Shown here: positions 1 through 8,266 of the stretch, one piece after another
Layout: the number at the start of each line of letters is the position of its first letter
How positions within the stretch are numbered: the first letter of the stretch is position 1
DNA from: Dysgonamonadaceae bacterium
GTDB taxonomy: Bacteria > Bacteroidota > Bacteroidia > Bacteroidales > Azobacteroidaceae
Length of the DNA stretch: 14,144 nucleotides
Assembly (NCBI GenBank): GCA_031276105.1
Contig: JAISNS010000107.1
Span: 1 to 14,144 of the forward strand
Direction of reading: 5' to 3'
Translations under genes and position numbers: made by a program
Notes under the pieces: model-generated
The model's input: only the letters and a program-made list of their open reading frames with translations
The model's database searches: none
Told to the model about the DNA's origin: nothing

Positions 1-441
1 GAATCGCTGAACTTTTCGGGAAATCAGTTTAGAAGTATTTCCATTAATGGAAACGACTTGATGGAGATCAGCTCCATTGATTTGTCGAACAATCCGACCC
101 TGACCTTTTTGGAACTCAAAAATCTGCCTTACCTGGCTACAGTGGACGTAACCGGTTGTCCTTCGGTAGTTCTAAACGTTGAGAATTGTCCGGATGCAGT
201 GGTAATCGGCGCCCCCACGGGAACAGCTACCGTTCCGGCCAACAACATTGTCGTTTCGGCATCTCAGGGACGGTTGCTTATCAAAGGCGCTCCCAATGAA
301 ACCGCAAGCGTCTATACCGCGGACGGGCGTTTGGTTTGCCGGCAAAAATTGGCGGCGGGAACTTCGAGCATTGCATTAGCTAATAATTTGTATATTGTTC
401 GGCTCTCAAACGGTACGGTACGGAAGGCGATCGTCAAATAA
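1..441 (+). CDS. LRR-like T9SS cargo protein, 5' truncated by window edge
   Basis: The frame is open from base 1, so this is the last 146 residues of a longer gene; the first internal ATG (58) is not taken as a start because coding similarity begins before it. Residues 1-55 resemble short leucine-rich repeats (LNFSGNQF, IDLSNNPTL, VDVTGCPS). Residues about 75-146 form a T9SS type A sorting domain: beta-strand-rich, with VYTADGRLV, then LYIVRLSNG and a final basic IVK. Such tails direct export across the outer membrane by the type IX system and are then removed or exchanged for a surface anchor. The LRR part is closely related to residues 147-206 of the next gene, so the two are tandem paralogues. 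The function of the N-terminal part is out of view. Confidence 0.8.
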   Translation, partial: ESLNFSGNQFRSISINGNDLMEISSIDLSNNPTLTFLELKNLPYLATVDVTGCPSVVLNVENCPDAVVIGAPTGTATVPANNIVVSASQGRLLIKGAPNETASVYTADGRLVCRQKLAAGTSSIALANNLYIVRLSNGTVRKAIVK

Positions 442-458
442 AACAGATTGTTTATCAC

Positions 459-518
459 GAATATCGTATATGTTCACGGGATGCAGGGTAACGCAATCAG
501 GTATCATATACGATATTC
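459..518. repeat. 14-bp perfect inverted repeat in the intergenic gap
   Basis: The arm at 459-472 (gaatatcgtatatg) is the exact reverse complement of 505-518, with a 32-nt spacer. It fills most of the 94-nt gap between two paralogous cargo genes and ends 17 nt before the downstream ATG. No T-run follows, so it is not a classical terminator. It could be an operator, an mRNA leader hairpin or a trace of a small insertion. Confidence 0.6.
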
Positions 519-535
519 ATATTATTTTAGATACA

Positions 536-2914
536 ATGAAAAAAACAGTTATTTTATTCTTCTTGCTCTGCGGAGCGCTTGCTGCACAAGCCGCCGGCCC
601 TTATTACGTTGGTCTAAACCAGTTGGATGCTTTATTAAAAACGATAGAGGAGCCGGTTTTGGATAAAAACGATCCTCCTCAAGTATTGGAACTTCCTGAT
701 TATACAAAAAATGATAATGCTGATAATGATGGCAAAAAATGGGGACAAATCGGTGGCGTTAGCTGGTCGGGAGAAGTGACGGGCGCCGAGTTAAATTATT
801 GGAACGCTTCAGGTAGCAAATATTATGCCCTGACATCCATTGATTGGAGTTCGGCTACTTACTCCTACACCCAAAAAAGCGATGCTGAGATTGTGTTGGA
901 ACAGCCAAGTCAAGCGCTGTTTGATAATGCAGCCAATGAAGCGGATCGTAATTTTTTGGAACGAAATGAATTGCGTTACCTGGAAACCTTGAATCTTTCG
1001 GGAAATCAATTCAGAAGCATCTCCATTAACGGAAGCGACTTGATGATTCTCTCGTCCGTTAATCTGTCCGACAATCCGACTTTGGAACATTTATCCATTA
1101 CCGGATGCCCGAATTTGACCTCGGTCGATATTAGCAACAGTCGTCTGTCGTTCGCTGTTGTAGCCGGCATCCTGGCCAATACGCCGGCCGGCACGCTCGT
1201 TTATCAACATCAGGGCGCTGTAGCAGAGCCGTTTCCGGTGGATGCGGTGGATGTTACCGCTTTGTTGACGGAAGCGGGAACAACGGTGGCATCGTGGTCG
1301 GAAACGCCGGTCTCTTCCGCAGGAAATGTATATGTTTTTGACCCTTCACTTGTGGGGCAATCCGTTACGTGTAATCTGGAAAATTCAAATTATCCGGATG
1401 TAACGCTTTCCTATACCATTGACCTGATCGCTTCCAATGCGGTGATTCTGACAATCGTTGCGGAACACGGTTCCATTATCGTTGAACCGGCTAAACCCGT
1501 GATTGGCGACGAAGTAACCATTACCGTTACAGCCGATCCCTTGTACGATTTGGTTTCTTTTTCCATCGACGGTGAAGATAAAACAGCCGATTTGGTGGAT
1601 AATCAATATACGTTGCCGTTAGAAAAATTGACCTATACTTTAACCGCTCAATTTTCCGGCTTCGACGGAGTGGGAACCGGCGTTTCCTCCGATCCGTATA
1701 TCATTACCACAGAAAAGCAATTGAATCAGATACGAAACGATCTTTCCGCTTATTATCAATTAGGAAACGACCTTGTATTAACGGACGAATGGGAGCCTGT
1801 CCGGACTTTTACCGGCACGTTGGACGGAAACGGTAAGGTTATTTCCGGTTTATGGATAAACCTTCCCGAAACCGGCGGTGCGGGATTATTCGGCTCGGTA
1901 ACAGGAAATGCAACTATCACCGGTTTGGGCGTGATTATTGACCCGGAAAAATCGGTAACCGGGCAGTCCTGCGTGGGTGCAATTGTCGGCGATATTGCTT
2001 CCGGCGCCGGTGCGGTAACCATCAGCAATTCGTTCGTCTGCGGCGCTGTTATCAGCGTCAAAAACACCGGAGGCGGAGAATCCGGCAAAAACACCGGAGG
2101 CGTCGTCGGTCGAATAAACGGCGGAACGCCCGTGATAACCAATTGTTATGCCGTTGGCTCAGTGCAGGGAGACGACAGAACCGGCGGAATCGTAGGTCAA
2201 GTAGCGCCCGGCGTAATAACAACAATTTCCAAGTGCTATGCGATTAACTCCATCGACGGAGGTACTTATTCGGCAGGCGGCATTGTCGGCTCCGGAGAAG
2301 TGGGCAATCAATTAACGATTGTCGATTGTGCCGCAATTAATCCGAGTCTCGACAACGAGGACGGCAACAGCGATTACAACGGTCGAATCTGCGGCTATGC
2401 CGGATCCGGTCTGACATTGACGAATAACTTTGCATACGCCGGAATGTTGGTCAAGGGAACTACCGTTACCGGCGACCCCCTCGCGGACAAGCATGGTTTG
2501 AGCAAAACAGCCGCCGAACTGATCAACCGGCAGACTTACGAAACCGGTTTATCCTGGGATTTCGACGATGTTTGGTCAATGGGGAACGGCGAGTATCCGC
2601 TGCCGGTTTTGAAAAATATTGCAGCTTCCGCGCAGCCGGCAACAAATCTCAACTATTTAGACATCGGTACTGCAATCAAGCAGACGCCTGCTTCTTCAAT
2701 TTCGGTTTACAGTCGCAATGGCGTTTTGTATGCGAACAGTTCTTCGGAACTCATTCGTCAAATCCATGTCTATAACGCGCAAGGACAATTAATCTATGCC
2801 GACAGCCATATTCAAGCATCTTCTTATGAAGTAAAAGCAATCGCGCGGTCGGCAATCTATCTGGTTAAATTAGTAACCGATCGTGTGGAAACGGTGAAAG
2901 TATTCAATAAATAA
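536..2914 (+). CDS. Secreted LRR / B-repeat / GLUG-repeat protein with T9SS sorting domain
   Basis: The start at 536 is preferred over an ATG at 395 because 536 opens directly into a clear signal peptide (MKKTVILFFLLCGALAAQAA) and 395 lies inside the preceding gene. The protein has 792 residues. In order: signal peptide 1-20; a unique region 21-146; LRR-like segment 147-206 (LNLSGNQFRSISING, VNLSDNPTL); an InlB B-repeat-like domain about 305-373 (HGSIIVEPAKPVIGDEVTIT ... LTAQF); GLUG-motif repeats about 420-640, with cores GAIVGD (481), GGVVGR (521), GGIVGQ (550) and GGIVGS (581), each followed by a cysteine-containing strand such as NCYAVGSV; a WSMGNGEYPLPVLK segment often seen after GLUG repeats; and a T9SS type A tail about 720-792. 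A surface adhesin or scaffold role is inferred from this domain set. No catalytic motif is seen. Confidence 0.88.
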   Translation: MKKTVILFFLLCGALAAQAAGPYYVGLNQLDALLKTIEEPVLDKNDPPQVLELPDYTKNDNADNDGKKWGQIGGVSWSGEVTGAELNYWNASGSKYYALTSIDWSSATYSYTQKSDAEIVLEQPSQALFDNAANEADRNFLERNELRYLETLNLSGNQFRSISINGSDLMILSSVNLSDNPTLEHLSITGCPNLTSVDISNSRLSFAVVAGILANTPAGTLVYQHQGAVAEPFPVDAVDVTALLTEAGTTVASWSETPVSSAGNVYVFDPSLVGQSVTCNLENSNYPDVTLSYTIDLIASNAVILTIVAEHGSIIVEPAKPVIGDEVTITVTADPLYDLVSFSIDGEDKTADLVDNQYTLPLEKLTYTLTAQFSGFDGVGTGVSSDPYIITTEKQLNQIRNDLSAYYQLGNDLVLTDEWEPVRTFTGTLDGNGKVISGLWINLPETGGAGLFGSVTGNATITGLGVIIDPEKSVTGQSCVGAIVGDIASGAGAVTISNSFVCGAVISVKNTGGGESGKNTGGVVGRINGGTPVITNCYAVGSVQGDDRTGGIVGQVAPGVITTISKCYAINSIDGGTYSAGGIVGSGEVGNQLTIVDCAAINPSLDNEDGNSDYNGRICGYAGSGLTLTNNFAYAGMLVKGTTVTGDPLADKHGLSKTAAELINRQTYETGLSWDFDDVWSMGNGEYPLPVLKNIAASAQPATNLNYLDIGTAIKQTPASSISVYSRNGVLYANSSSELIRQIHVYNAQGQLIYADSHIQASSYEVKAIARSAIYLVKLVTDRVETVKVFNK

Positions 2915-2925
2915 CCCCACCCGCG

Positions 2926-2974
2926 GCGATGAGCAGCAAAAACGAACGCTGCTCATCGCTTTTTTATTTTTTTT
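2926..2974 (+). terminator. Strong Rho-independent terminator
   Basis: A perfect 12-bp stem (2926-2937 gcgatgagcagc pairing with 2948-2959) and a 10-nt A-rich loop are followed by T6-A-T8 at 2960-2974. It starts 11 nt after the stop codon of the GLUG protein and ends 12 nt before the next ATG, so it separates the two transcripts, or at least attenuates read-through into the glycoside hydrolase gene. Confidence 0.92.
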
Positions 2975-2986
2975 AAGAAGCAATTC

Positions 2987-5854
2987 ATGAAACACTACAG
3001 CATCCTCTTTTTCTTCGGCCTGTTCCTGTCGCTCCCCCTTTCAAAGGCGGGCGATTTTATTTATTCTTTGGATTCGAAAGCGGCCGGCGAGTGGAAAGTA
3101 TATCCCGTAAAAACTGCGGGAAGCAATACCGCTGCCCTGTCGGCGGTGGATTATAATTCTTCCGAATGGATTCCGGCAACCGTTCCCGGAACCTTTTTTG
3201 TCGATTACGTCAATGCCGGTTTGGAAGCCGACCCCAATTACGGCGATAATATCTATCGGGTGGACGAATCGAAATACAACCAACCGTTTTGGTACCGGAC
3301 GGTATTTGACGTTCCGCAACATTTTACCCGCGAGAAAATTTGGTTAAATCTGGAAGGAACCAATAAAAAGGCAACCGTTTATTTGAACGGACAGACCTTG
3401 GGCGTTATCAAAGGACACGTTCAACGAGCCAAATACGACGTCAGCGAAATCGTTTCCAAAACGCAGAAAAACGTTCTTCTGGTGCGGATTGATATTCCCA
3501 AACAACGCAACCGGCGGGAACAGGAGGGTTGGGATAATTTTACCAATTATGCCATGCCAACCTATATGGCAAGCGCAAGCTGGGACTGGATGCCTTATGT
3601 GCCGGGATTGAACTGCGGAATTACAAATAATGTTTATCTCTCCAATTCGGGAAGCGTTACCCTGGAAGACCCGTGGATACGAACGGAATTGCCCGACAAA
3701 AATCAAGCTTTCCTGAGTTTTCAAACGCAACTGAATAATACGTCCGCTCAATCTGTTGACGGGAAACTGGAAGGAACTATTCTACCCGGAAATATCCGGT
3801 TTTCAAAAGATATTACGATTCCCGCAAACAGCGCTCAAACCGTTCGATTGACTAAGGATGAATTCGCTCAACTAACGGTTGATAATCCCAAACTCTGGTG
3901 GCCCAACGGCTACGGCAACCCGGATTTGTATCTCTGTCAGGTAGAATTTAGCATGAACGGAACCGTTTCGGATGAACGGGAAATCACTTTCGGAATAAAA
4001 AAATATGAATACAAAACGGAAAATACCGCGTTGACTTTTTATATCAACGGCGAAAAAATATTGCTGAAAGGCGGGAATTGGGGAATGTCGGAATATTTGC
4101 TCCGTTGCCGTGACGATGAATACGAAACAAAAATCAAACTTCATGCCGATATGAATTACAACACCATCCGTTGCTGGACGGGTTGCGTAACGGATGAAGA
4201 GTTTTATCAATACTGCGACCGCTACGGCATCTTGGTTTGGGACGATTTTTGGCTGGCCAATGCTTTCATCGGCGGCGTGGACGATGAAACCGAATTTTGC
4301 TCCAATGCCGTTGATAAAGTGAAACGGCTGCGAAATCATCCTTGCATCGCCTTGTGGTGCGGAGCCAATGAAAGCGTTCCTCCCGGAAATCTGGACGACA
4401 ACCTGAAAGCTATTATTGCCGAATATGACGGAAACGACCGGCGCTATCAGCCCAATTCCCGGCAGGGCGGCGGACTGACCGGCAGCGGTTTTTGGAATAA
4501 TTTCCCCGCACGGGATTACCTGGGCGACGGAATTCCAAGCTGGGGCGGCGACTTCGGCGACTGGAACAAAAAACGGGGCATGAGAACCGAACTGGGAATG
4601 GCCGCTTTCACTACCTTTGAAAGTTTGAGGGAATTTATACCCGAATCTCACTGGTGGTCTTCGGATTGGTCGAAAAATGAAATGTGGAATAACCATTTTT
4701 TCGGCGAATCGGCAAGCGCTGCCAATCCCGAATCCTATTTCAATACCGTTAAAAAAAATTACGGCGCATCAAGCGGTATCGAAGAATTTTGTGAGAAATC
4801 GCAATACCTCAACCTGGAAATCATGAAAGCCATTTATGAAGGCTGGAACGAATATCTGTGGAACGACGCTACCGGAATTTTGATTTGGATGAGTCAATCG
4901 GCTTATCCTTCGTTCGTTTGGCAAACCTACGATTATTATTACGATGCTACCGGCGCTTACTGGGGCGCAAAAAAAGGCTGCGAACCGCTGCATATCCAAT
5001 GGAACTGCGTGAATAATTCCGTGAAAATCATTAATACCACTTTACAGGATTACGCCGGCTTGCAGGCACAAGCGACGGTTTATAATTCGGATGGCAGTAT
5101 TTACGAACCTTTGTCCATGCAAAAAACGGTCGGTGTGTTATCGAAAGAAGCCAAAGAATGTTTTATCCTCTCTTCGTCCGGCGACAACAGCGCCTTGTCC
5201 GATTTTAATTTCATTCGTTTGGAACTGAGAGATCAGCAGAATAATCTCCTGTCCGACAATTTTTACTGGCGGAATATGAAAAATCAGGATGATTATACGG
5301 CGCTGAACCATTTACCGAAAGCCGACCTTTCGACAAACCATTCGGAAAGAAGGGAAGACGGTCAATGTATAATTGATTATCAAGTGACGAATAATTCGGC
5401 CTCAGTCGCTTTCGGTATCCGTTTACGAGTGGTTAACGAACAGACCGGCGAACGGATATTGCCGGTTTTTATGAAAGAAAACTATTTTACATTGATGCCG
5501 GGCGAAACAAAAACCATGCAAATCCAATTCGCCGAATCGCTGATTGGCGATGCTCATGCCGCCGTTTTAACCAAACAGTACGGTTGGAAAGAATCTGCTA
5601 CGGCCATAAACAATCGAGCAACCGGTGAAGAAATGTTTCCGTTAACAATCTATCCGAATCCGCTTTCCGGCCATCTGTATCTGAAAGTTGAAAAAAAATT
5701 GGAGCAAATAAAAATCAGAGACATTAGCGGAACAATCGTTTATTCCGGCCCGATGGAAACAGCTATCAACGTTTCCTGCCTGCCCCAAGGCTTCTACTTA
5801 CTGCAGGGCATTTCCGGAAGAAATGTATATGCAGCCAAATTTATCAAGGAATAA
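2987..5854 (+). CDS. Glycoside hydrolase family 2, exo-beta-D-glucosaminidase-like, T9SS-exported
   Basis: The protein has 955 residues with a signal peptide of about 1-21 (ends SKA). Residues 60-220 form a GH2 sugar-binding jelly roll (WYRTVFDVP, WLNLEGTNKKATVYLNG), followed by an Ig-like domain to about 340 and a TIM barrel of about 340-660. The predicted acid/base is E462 in WCGANES and the predicted nucleophile is E535 in RTELG. Their 73-residue spacing is close to that of exo-beta-D-glucosaminidase CsxA (E469/E541, from memory). Residues 670-870 resemble the C-terminal Ig-like domains of that subfamily (FIRLELRDQQNNLLSDNFYW). Residues 884-955 are a T9SS type A tail with the typical YPNPLSG start. 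The enzyme is therefore predicted to act outside the cell or on its surface, removing terminal glucosamine or a related residue from chitosan-type or glycoprotein glycans. Beta-mannosidase or mannosylglycoprotein endo-mannosidase activity is an alternative. No sugar transporter genes adjoin it. Confidence 0.88.
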   Translation: MKHYSILFFFGLFLSLPLSKAGDFIYSLDSKAAGEWKVYPVKTAGSNTAALSAVDYNSSEWIPATVPGTFFVDYVNAGLEADPNYGDNIYRVDESKYNQPFWYRTVFDVPQHFTREKIWLNLEGTNKKATVYLNGQTLGVIKGHVQRAKYDVSEIVSKTQKNVLLVRIDIPKQRNRREQEGWDNFTNYAMPTYMASASWDWMPYVPGLNCGITNNVYLSNSGSVTLEDPWIRTELPDKNQAFLSFQTQLNNTSAQSVDGKLEGTILPGNIRFSKDITIPANSAQTVRLTKDEFAQLTVDNPKLWWPNGYGNPDLYLCQVEFSMNGTVSDEREITFGIKKYEYKTENTALTFYINGEKILLKGGNWGMSEYLLRCRDDEYETKIKLHADMNYNTIRCWTGCVTDEEFYQYCDRYGILVWDDFWLANAFIGGVDDETEFCSNAVDKVKRLRNHPCIALWCGANESVPPGNLDDNLKAIIAEYDGNDRRYQPNSRQGGGLTGSGFWNNFPARDYLGDGIPSWGGDFGDWNKKRGMRTELGMAAFTTFESLREFIPESHWWSSDWSKNEMWNNHFFGESASAANPESYFNTVKKNYGASSGIEEFCEKSQYLNLEIMKAIYEGWNEYLWNDATGILIWMSQSAYPSFVWQTYDYYYDATGAYWGAKKGCEPLHIQWNCVNNSVKIINTTLQDYAGLQAQATVYNSDGSIYEPLSMQKTVGVLSKEAKECFILSSSGDNSALSDFNFIRLELRDQQNNLLSDNFYWRNMKNQDDYTALNHLPKADLSTNHSERREDGQCIIDYQVTNNSASVAFGIRLRVVNEQTGERILPVFMKENYFTLMPGETKTMQIQFAESLIGDAHAAVLTKQYGWKESATAINNRATGEEMFPLTIYPNPLSGHLYLKVEKKLEQIKIRDISGTIVYSGPMETAINVSCLPQGFYLLQGISGRNVYAAKFIKE

Positions 5855-5886
5855 AACAGTAGGGGAGGGTACCGTCAAAAAGTTAT

Positions 5887-5933
5887 GAGTTAAGAACTAA
5901 GAGTTAAGAGTGGCGCGAAGCGTCGCTTCTCAT
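5887..5933. repeat. Heptad-arm repeat, copy A (one-armed)
   Basis: Three 7-nt units, gagttaa, gaactaa and gagttaa (5887-5907), lead into gagtg and the core gcgcgaagcg (5913-5922). The core's gaagcg pairs with cgcttc just after it. The architecture matches the element at 8272-8377 (periodic arm then the same 10-nt core), but the second arm is absent or eroded. It lies 33 nt after the glycoside hydrolase stop codon, in a gene-free stretch. Confidence 0.6.
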
Positions 5934-5975
5934 CCCGCGTAAAGGATAATTTCGTAACTTGGAGTTGCTCTCCCC

Positions 5976-6003
5976 AAAAAATACCATGTTTATGGTATTT
6001 TTT
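5976..6003. terminator. Symmetrical A/T-flanked hairpin, possible bidirectional terminator
   Basis: A perfect 12-bp stem, aaaaaataccat (5976-5987) with atggtatttttt (5992-6003), has a 4-nt loop gttt. The A-run upstream and T-run downstream would let it act in either direction, though only about 5 bp of the stem contain G or C, so it is weak. It sits between the glycoside hydrolase gene and the metal-handling cluster, directly before a candidate promoter. Confidence 0.5.
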
Positions 6004-6028
6004 GTATAGGCAAATCGCTATACCTTTG
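6001..6028 (+). promoter_or_regulatory. Candidate Bacteroidota promoter with overlapping inverted repeat
   Basis: TACCTTTG at 6021-6028 fits the Bacteroidota -7 consensus TAnnTTTG exactly. TTTG at 6001-6004 could be the -33 element, but its 16-nt spacing is a few bases shorter than usual. A 6-bp inverted repeat, gtatag (6004-6009) and ctatac (6018-6023), lies across the spacer and the -7 box and could be an operator. Transcription would start near 6032, about 107 nt before the receptor ATG, and would drive the whole cluster. Between 6032 and 6138 the leader can form hairpins (for example aaaagc 6069-6074 with gctttt 6113-6118), but I recognise no known riboswitch. Promoter activity is inferred from sequence only. 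Confidence 0.45.
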
Positions 6029-6138
6029 TCCCGTCGTTGCTACGAATAAATTTGTAGTCAACCGTTATAAAAGCAGGCGTCCCCATTTCCGACTGCAATG
6101 GCTTCTGGGAACGCTTTTAACGCTAAAGTTTTAGAGTC

Positions 6139-8262
6139 ATGGTAAAAGTAGTTGAATTATTTTATACCGGCGGATGTTTCCGGTTTATTTTCAGGCAAAA
6201 GGCAATCCCTTTCATGATGGTTGTTGCGAGTTTGTGCCTGGGGATACAGCCGCTAACCGCTCAATCCGAGACGGAACAGTTGACCGATTCCGTCCGGGAA
6301 CGGCAATTACAGGAAACCGTTATCGTGCACCACCGTCCGGGAACGTTCTTCTCGACGCTCAATCCACTGAAAACAGAAACAATTACGCAAACCGGATTGA
6401 AAAAGATGGCTTGCTGCAACTTGTCGGAAAGTTTCGAGAACAGCGCCTCGGCTACCGTCGGATTTACCGATGCCGTTACCGGCGCTAAACAGATACAATT
6501 GCTCGGATTGTCGGGAATATACACGCAAATCCTGACGGAAAATATCCCGGCCCTGCGCGGCCTGGCTGCTACTTACGGCTTGAGCTACATACCTGCGTCG
6601 TGGCTCGAAGCGATACAACTCTCCAAGGGCGCATCTTCCGTCATCAATGGATACGAATCCATTGCCGGACAGATGAATCTCGAATGGAAGAAACCCAACA
6701 ATTCCGAACCGCTGTTTATCAACCTCTACGCGGACAACGACCGGCATTACGAGGCAAACTTGACGTCGGCCCTGCAATTGACTCCCCAATTGTGGACGGG
6801 TTTGCTGTTGAGCGGTATGACCGGAACGGAAATACACGACGAAAACCGGGATAATTTCCTCGATATGCCACAGGTAGAATACGTGAACGCTTATAATCGC
6901 TGGTTTTATCTGGACGATGAAAAGGGCGTGCAGTCGCGCACCGGTATCCGTTTCTTATACGAAGACCGGAAGGCCGGACAGGATTCGCTCTGCCACATCA
7001 AACACGGGATTCCGCTGGAGGATGTAATCCTCTGGGAATCGTTTATTACCAATAAAAATGTGACGATAGACAACAAAACGGGCATCGCCGTCGGCGATAA
7101 GGAGGGACAGAGTATCGGCGTCATCAACAGTTACACGCACCATGAGCAGCGGTCTTCCTTCGGTTTGAAAACGTTCAACGGGATACAGGATTCCTATTAT
7201 TTGAATCTCCTCTTTACTTCGTTTGTCAACAATACCAACCACCGCTACACCGTCGGAGCGAGTTTGGTGTATGATAGTTACGATACGGAATTTTCCGACC
7301 CAACGCAAACGCCGCTCACGCCCGTCAACCGCCGGGAAATTGTGCCGGGCATCTATGGCGAATATACCTGGACGAGTCCGTTCAACCTGATGGTCGTTGC
7401 CGGATTGCGAACCGATTACAACAGCCGTTACGGGTGGCTGATTACTCCACGCGTCAATGTCAAGTACGGGGTGAAGGAATGGATCACCGTCCGGGCGTCG
7501 GCTGGGCGCGGCTTCCGTTCGTCGAACGTGCTTGCGGAGAATACCGGCTTAATGGCGTCGTCGCGCCGGTTTGACCTTTCGGGAATCAATGACTTGGCGA
7601 TGGAAGAGGCCTGGAATTTCGGCGGAAACATCCTGTTTACTGTTCCTGTTTGGGAGAGCCATCAAGCCAGCGTAAGCCTGGAATATTTCCATACCCATTT
7701 TCGGAATCAAACCGTTGTCGATACGGAACGCGACCGCTACAGCGTCTATTTCTACAACCGGAACGGCGGAAACGCCAATGTCTGGCAAGCCGACCTGTCC
7801 GTCGCACTCTTCCGGGGGCTGGATCTCTTTGCCGCCTTCCGCTACAACAACAACCGGGTGATCTATTCCGACGGTCGGCGGACGATAGCGACCGATAAGC
7901 CTCTGTTTTCGACTTACCGGGGATTGATCAACCTTTCGTATGCTACCCGTCTGCGCCGCTGGGTGTTTGATGCAACGGCTCAATTCAACGGGCCGGCACG
8001 CTTGCCGGGACTGAACGGCTACGATTCGGAAAAAATCTATTCGCCGGCCTTTCCGGTGTATTTTGCCCAGATCACCCGCAACAGTAAACGTTTCGACATT
8101 TACCTCGGCGCTGAAAATATAGCCGGTTATACGCAACAGGAACCGATTCGCGGATGGGCATTGCCTTTCAATCGCGAATTCGATGCTTCCATGGTTTGGG
8201 GGCCCCTCTCCGGCATCCGGATTTACGCCGGCCTTCGCTTGAGAATCGGAAAATTGTATTAA
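6139..8262 (+). CDS. TonB-dependent outer-membrane receptor with CC motif in the plug
   Basis: The protein has 707 residues. A signal sequence of about 20-42 ends in PLTAQ. The start at 6139 gives a long n-region; an ATG at 6214 (residue 26) would leave a short leader lacking positive charge, so 6139 is kept with some doubt. A TonB-box-like segment (RQLQETVIV, about 55-63) precedes the plug (about 70-187), which contains KKMACCNLSESFEN with adjacent C92 and C93, then GAKQIQLLGLSG, TENIPALRGLA and LSKGASSVINGYESIAGQMN, typical plug motifs. The rest is beta-barrel, with GRGFRSSNVLAENTG and the C-terminal LRLRIGKLY ending in an aromatic residue. It lacks the N-terminal carboxypeptidase-regulatory-like domain common in Bacteroidota receptors. 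The substrate is not readable from sequence; the neighbours suggest a metal or metal complex. The stop is 4 nt before the next ATG, so the genes are probably cotranscribed. Confidence 0.9.
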   Translation: MVKVVELFYTGGCFRFIFRQKAIPFMMVVASLCLGIQPLTAQSETEQLTDSVRERQLQETVIVHHRPGTFFSTLNPLKTETITQTGLKKMACCNLSESFENSASATVGFTDAVTGAKQIQLLGLSGIYTQILTENIPALRGLAATYGLSYIPASWLEAIQLSKGASSVINGYESIAGQMNLEWKKPNNSEPLFINLYADNDRHYEANLTSALQLTPQLWTGLLLSGMTGTEIHDENRDNFLDMPQVEYVNAYNRWFYLDDEKGVQSRTGIRFLYEDRKAGQDSLCHIKHGIPLEDVILWESFITNKNVTIDNKTGIAVGDKEGQSIGVINSYTHHEQRSSFGLKTFNGIQDSYYLNLLFTSFVNNTNHRYTVGASLVYDSYDTEFSDPTQTPLTPVNRREIVPGIYGEYTWTSPFNLMVVAGLRTDYNSRYGWLITPRVNVKYGVKEWITVRASAGRGFRSSNVLAENTGLMASSRRFDLSGINDLAMEEAWNFGGNILFTVPVWESHQASVSLEYFHTHFRNQTVVDTERDRYSVYFYNRNGGNANVWQADLSVALFRGLDLFAAFRYNNNRVIYSDGRRTIATDKPLFSTYRGLINLSYATRLRRWVFDATAQFNGPARLPGLNGYDSEKIYSPAFPVYFAQITRNSKRFDIYLGAENIAGYTQQEPIRGWALPFNREFDASMVWGPLSGIRIYAGLRLRIGKLY

Positions 8263-8266
8263 TAAC

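Noticed and set aside
459..475. Promoter tatatgtt before the GLUG protein gene
   Set aside because: It matches TAnnTTTG only loosely and overlaps the inverted repeat, so it is not strong enough to report as a feature.
459..518. Invertible promoter
   Set aside because: The inverted repeat is present, but the 32-nt interior holds no clear promoter and no recombinase gene is in the window.
395..535. Upstream ATG at 395 as the start of the GLUG protein
   Set aside because: It overlaps the end of the preceding gene in another frame and would bury the clear signal peptide that begins at 536.
3872..4696. 274-residue reading frame on the minus strand
   Set aside because: It lies wholly antisense to the catalytic domain of the GH2 gene, has no recognisable domain and is explained by codon bias of the real gene. 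The same applies to minus-strand frames at 7549-8358 and 11140-11802.
6032..6138. Cobalamin or TPP riboswitch before the first receptor
   Set aside because: No B12-box or thi-box consensus is visible in the leader; only generic hairpins are seen.
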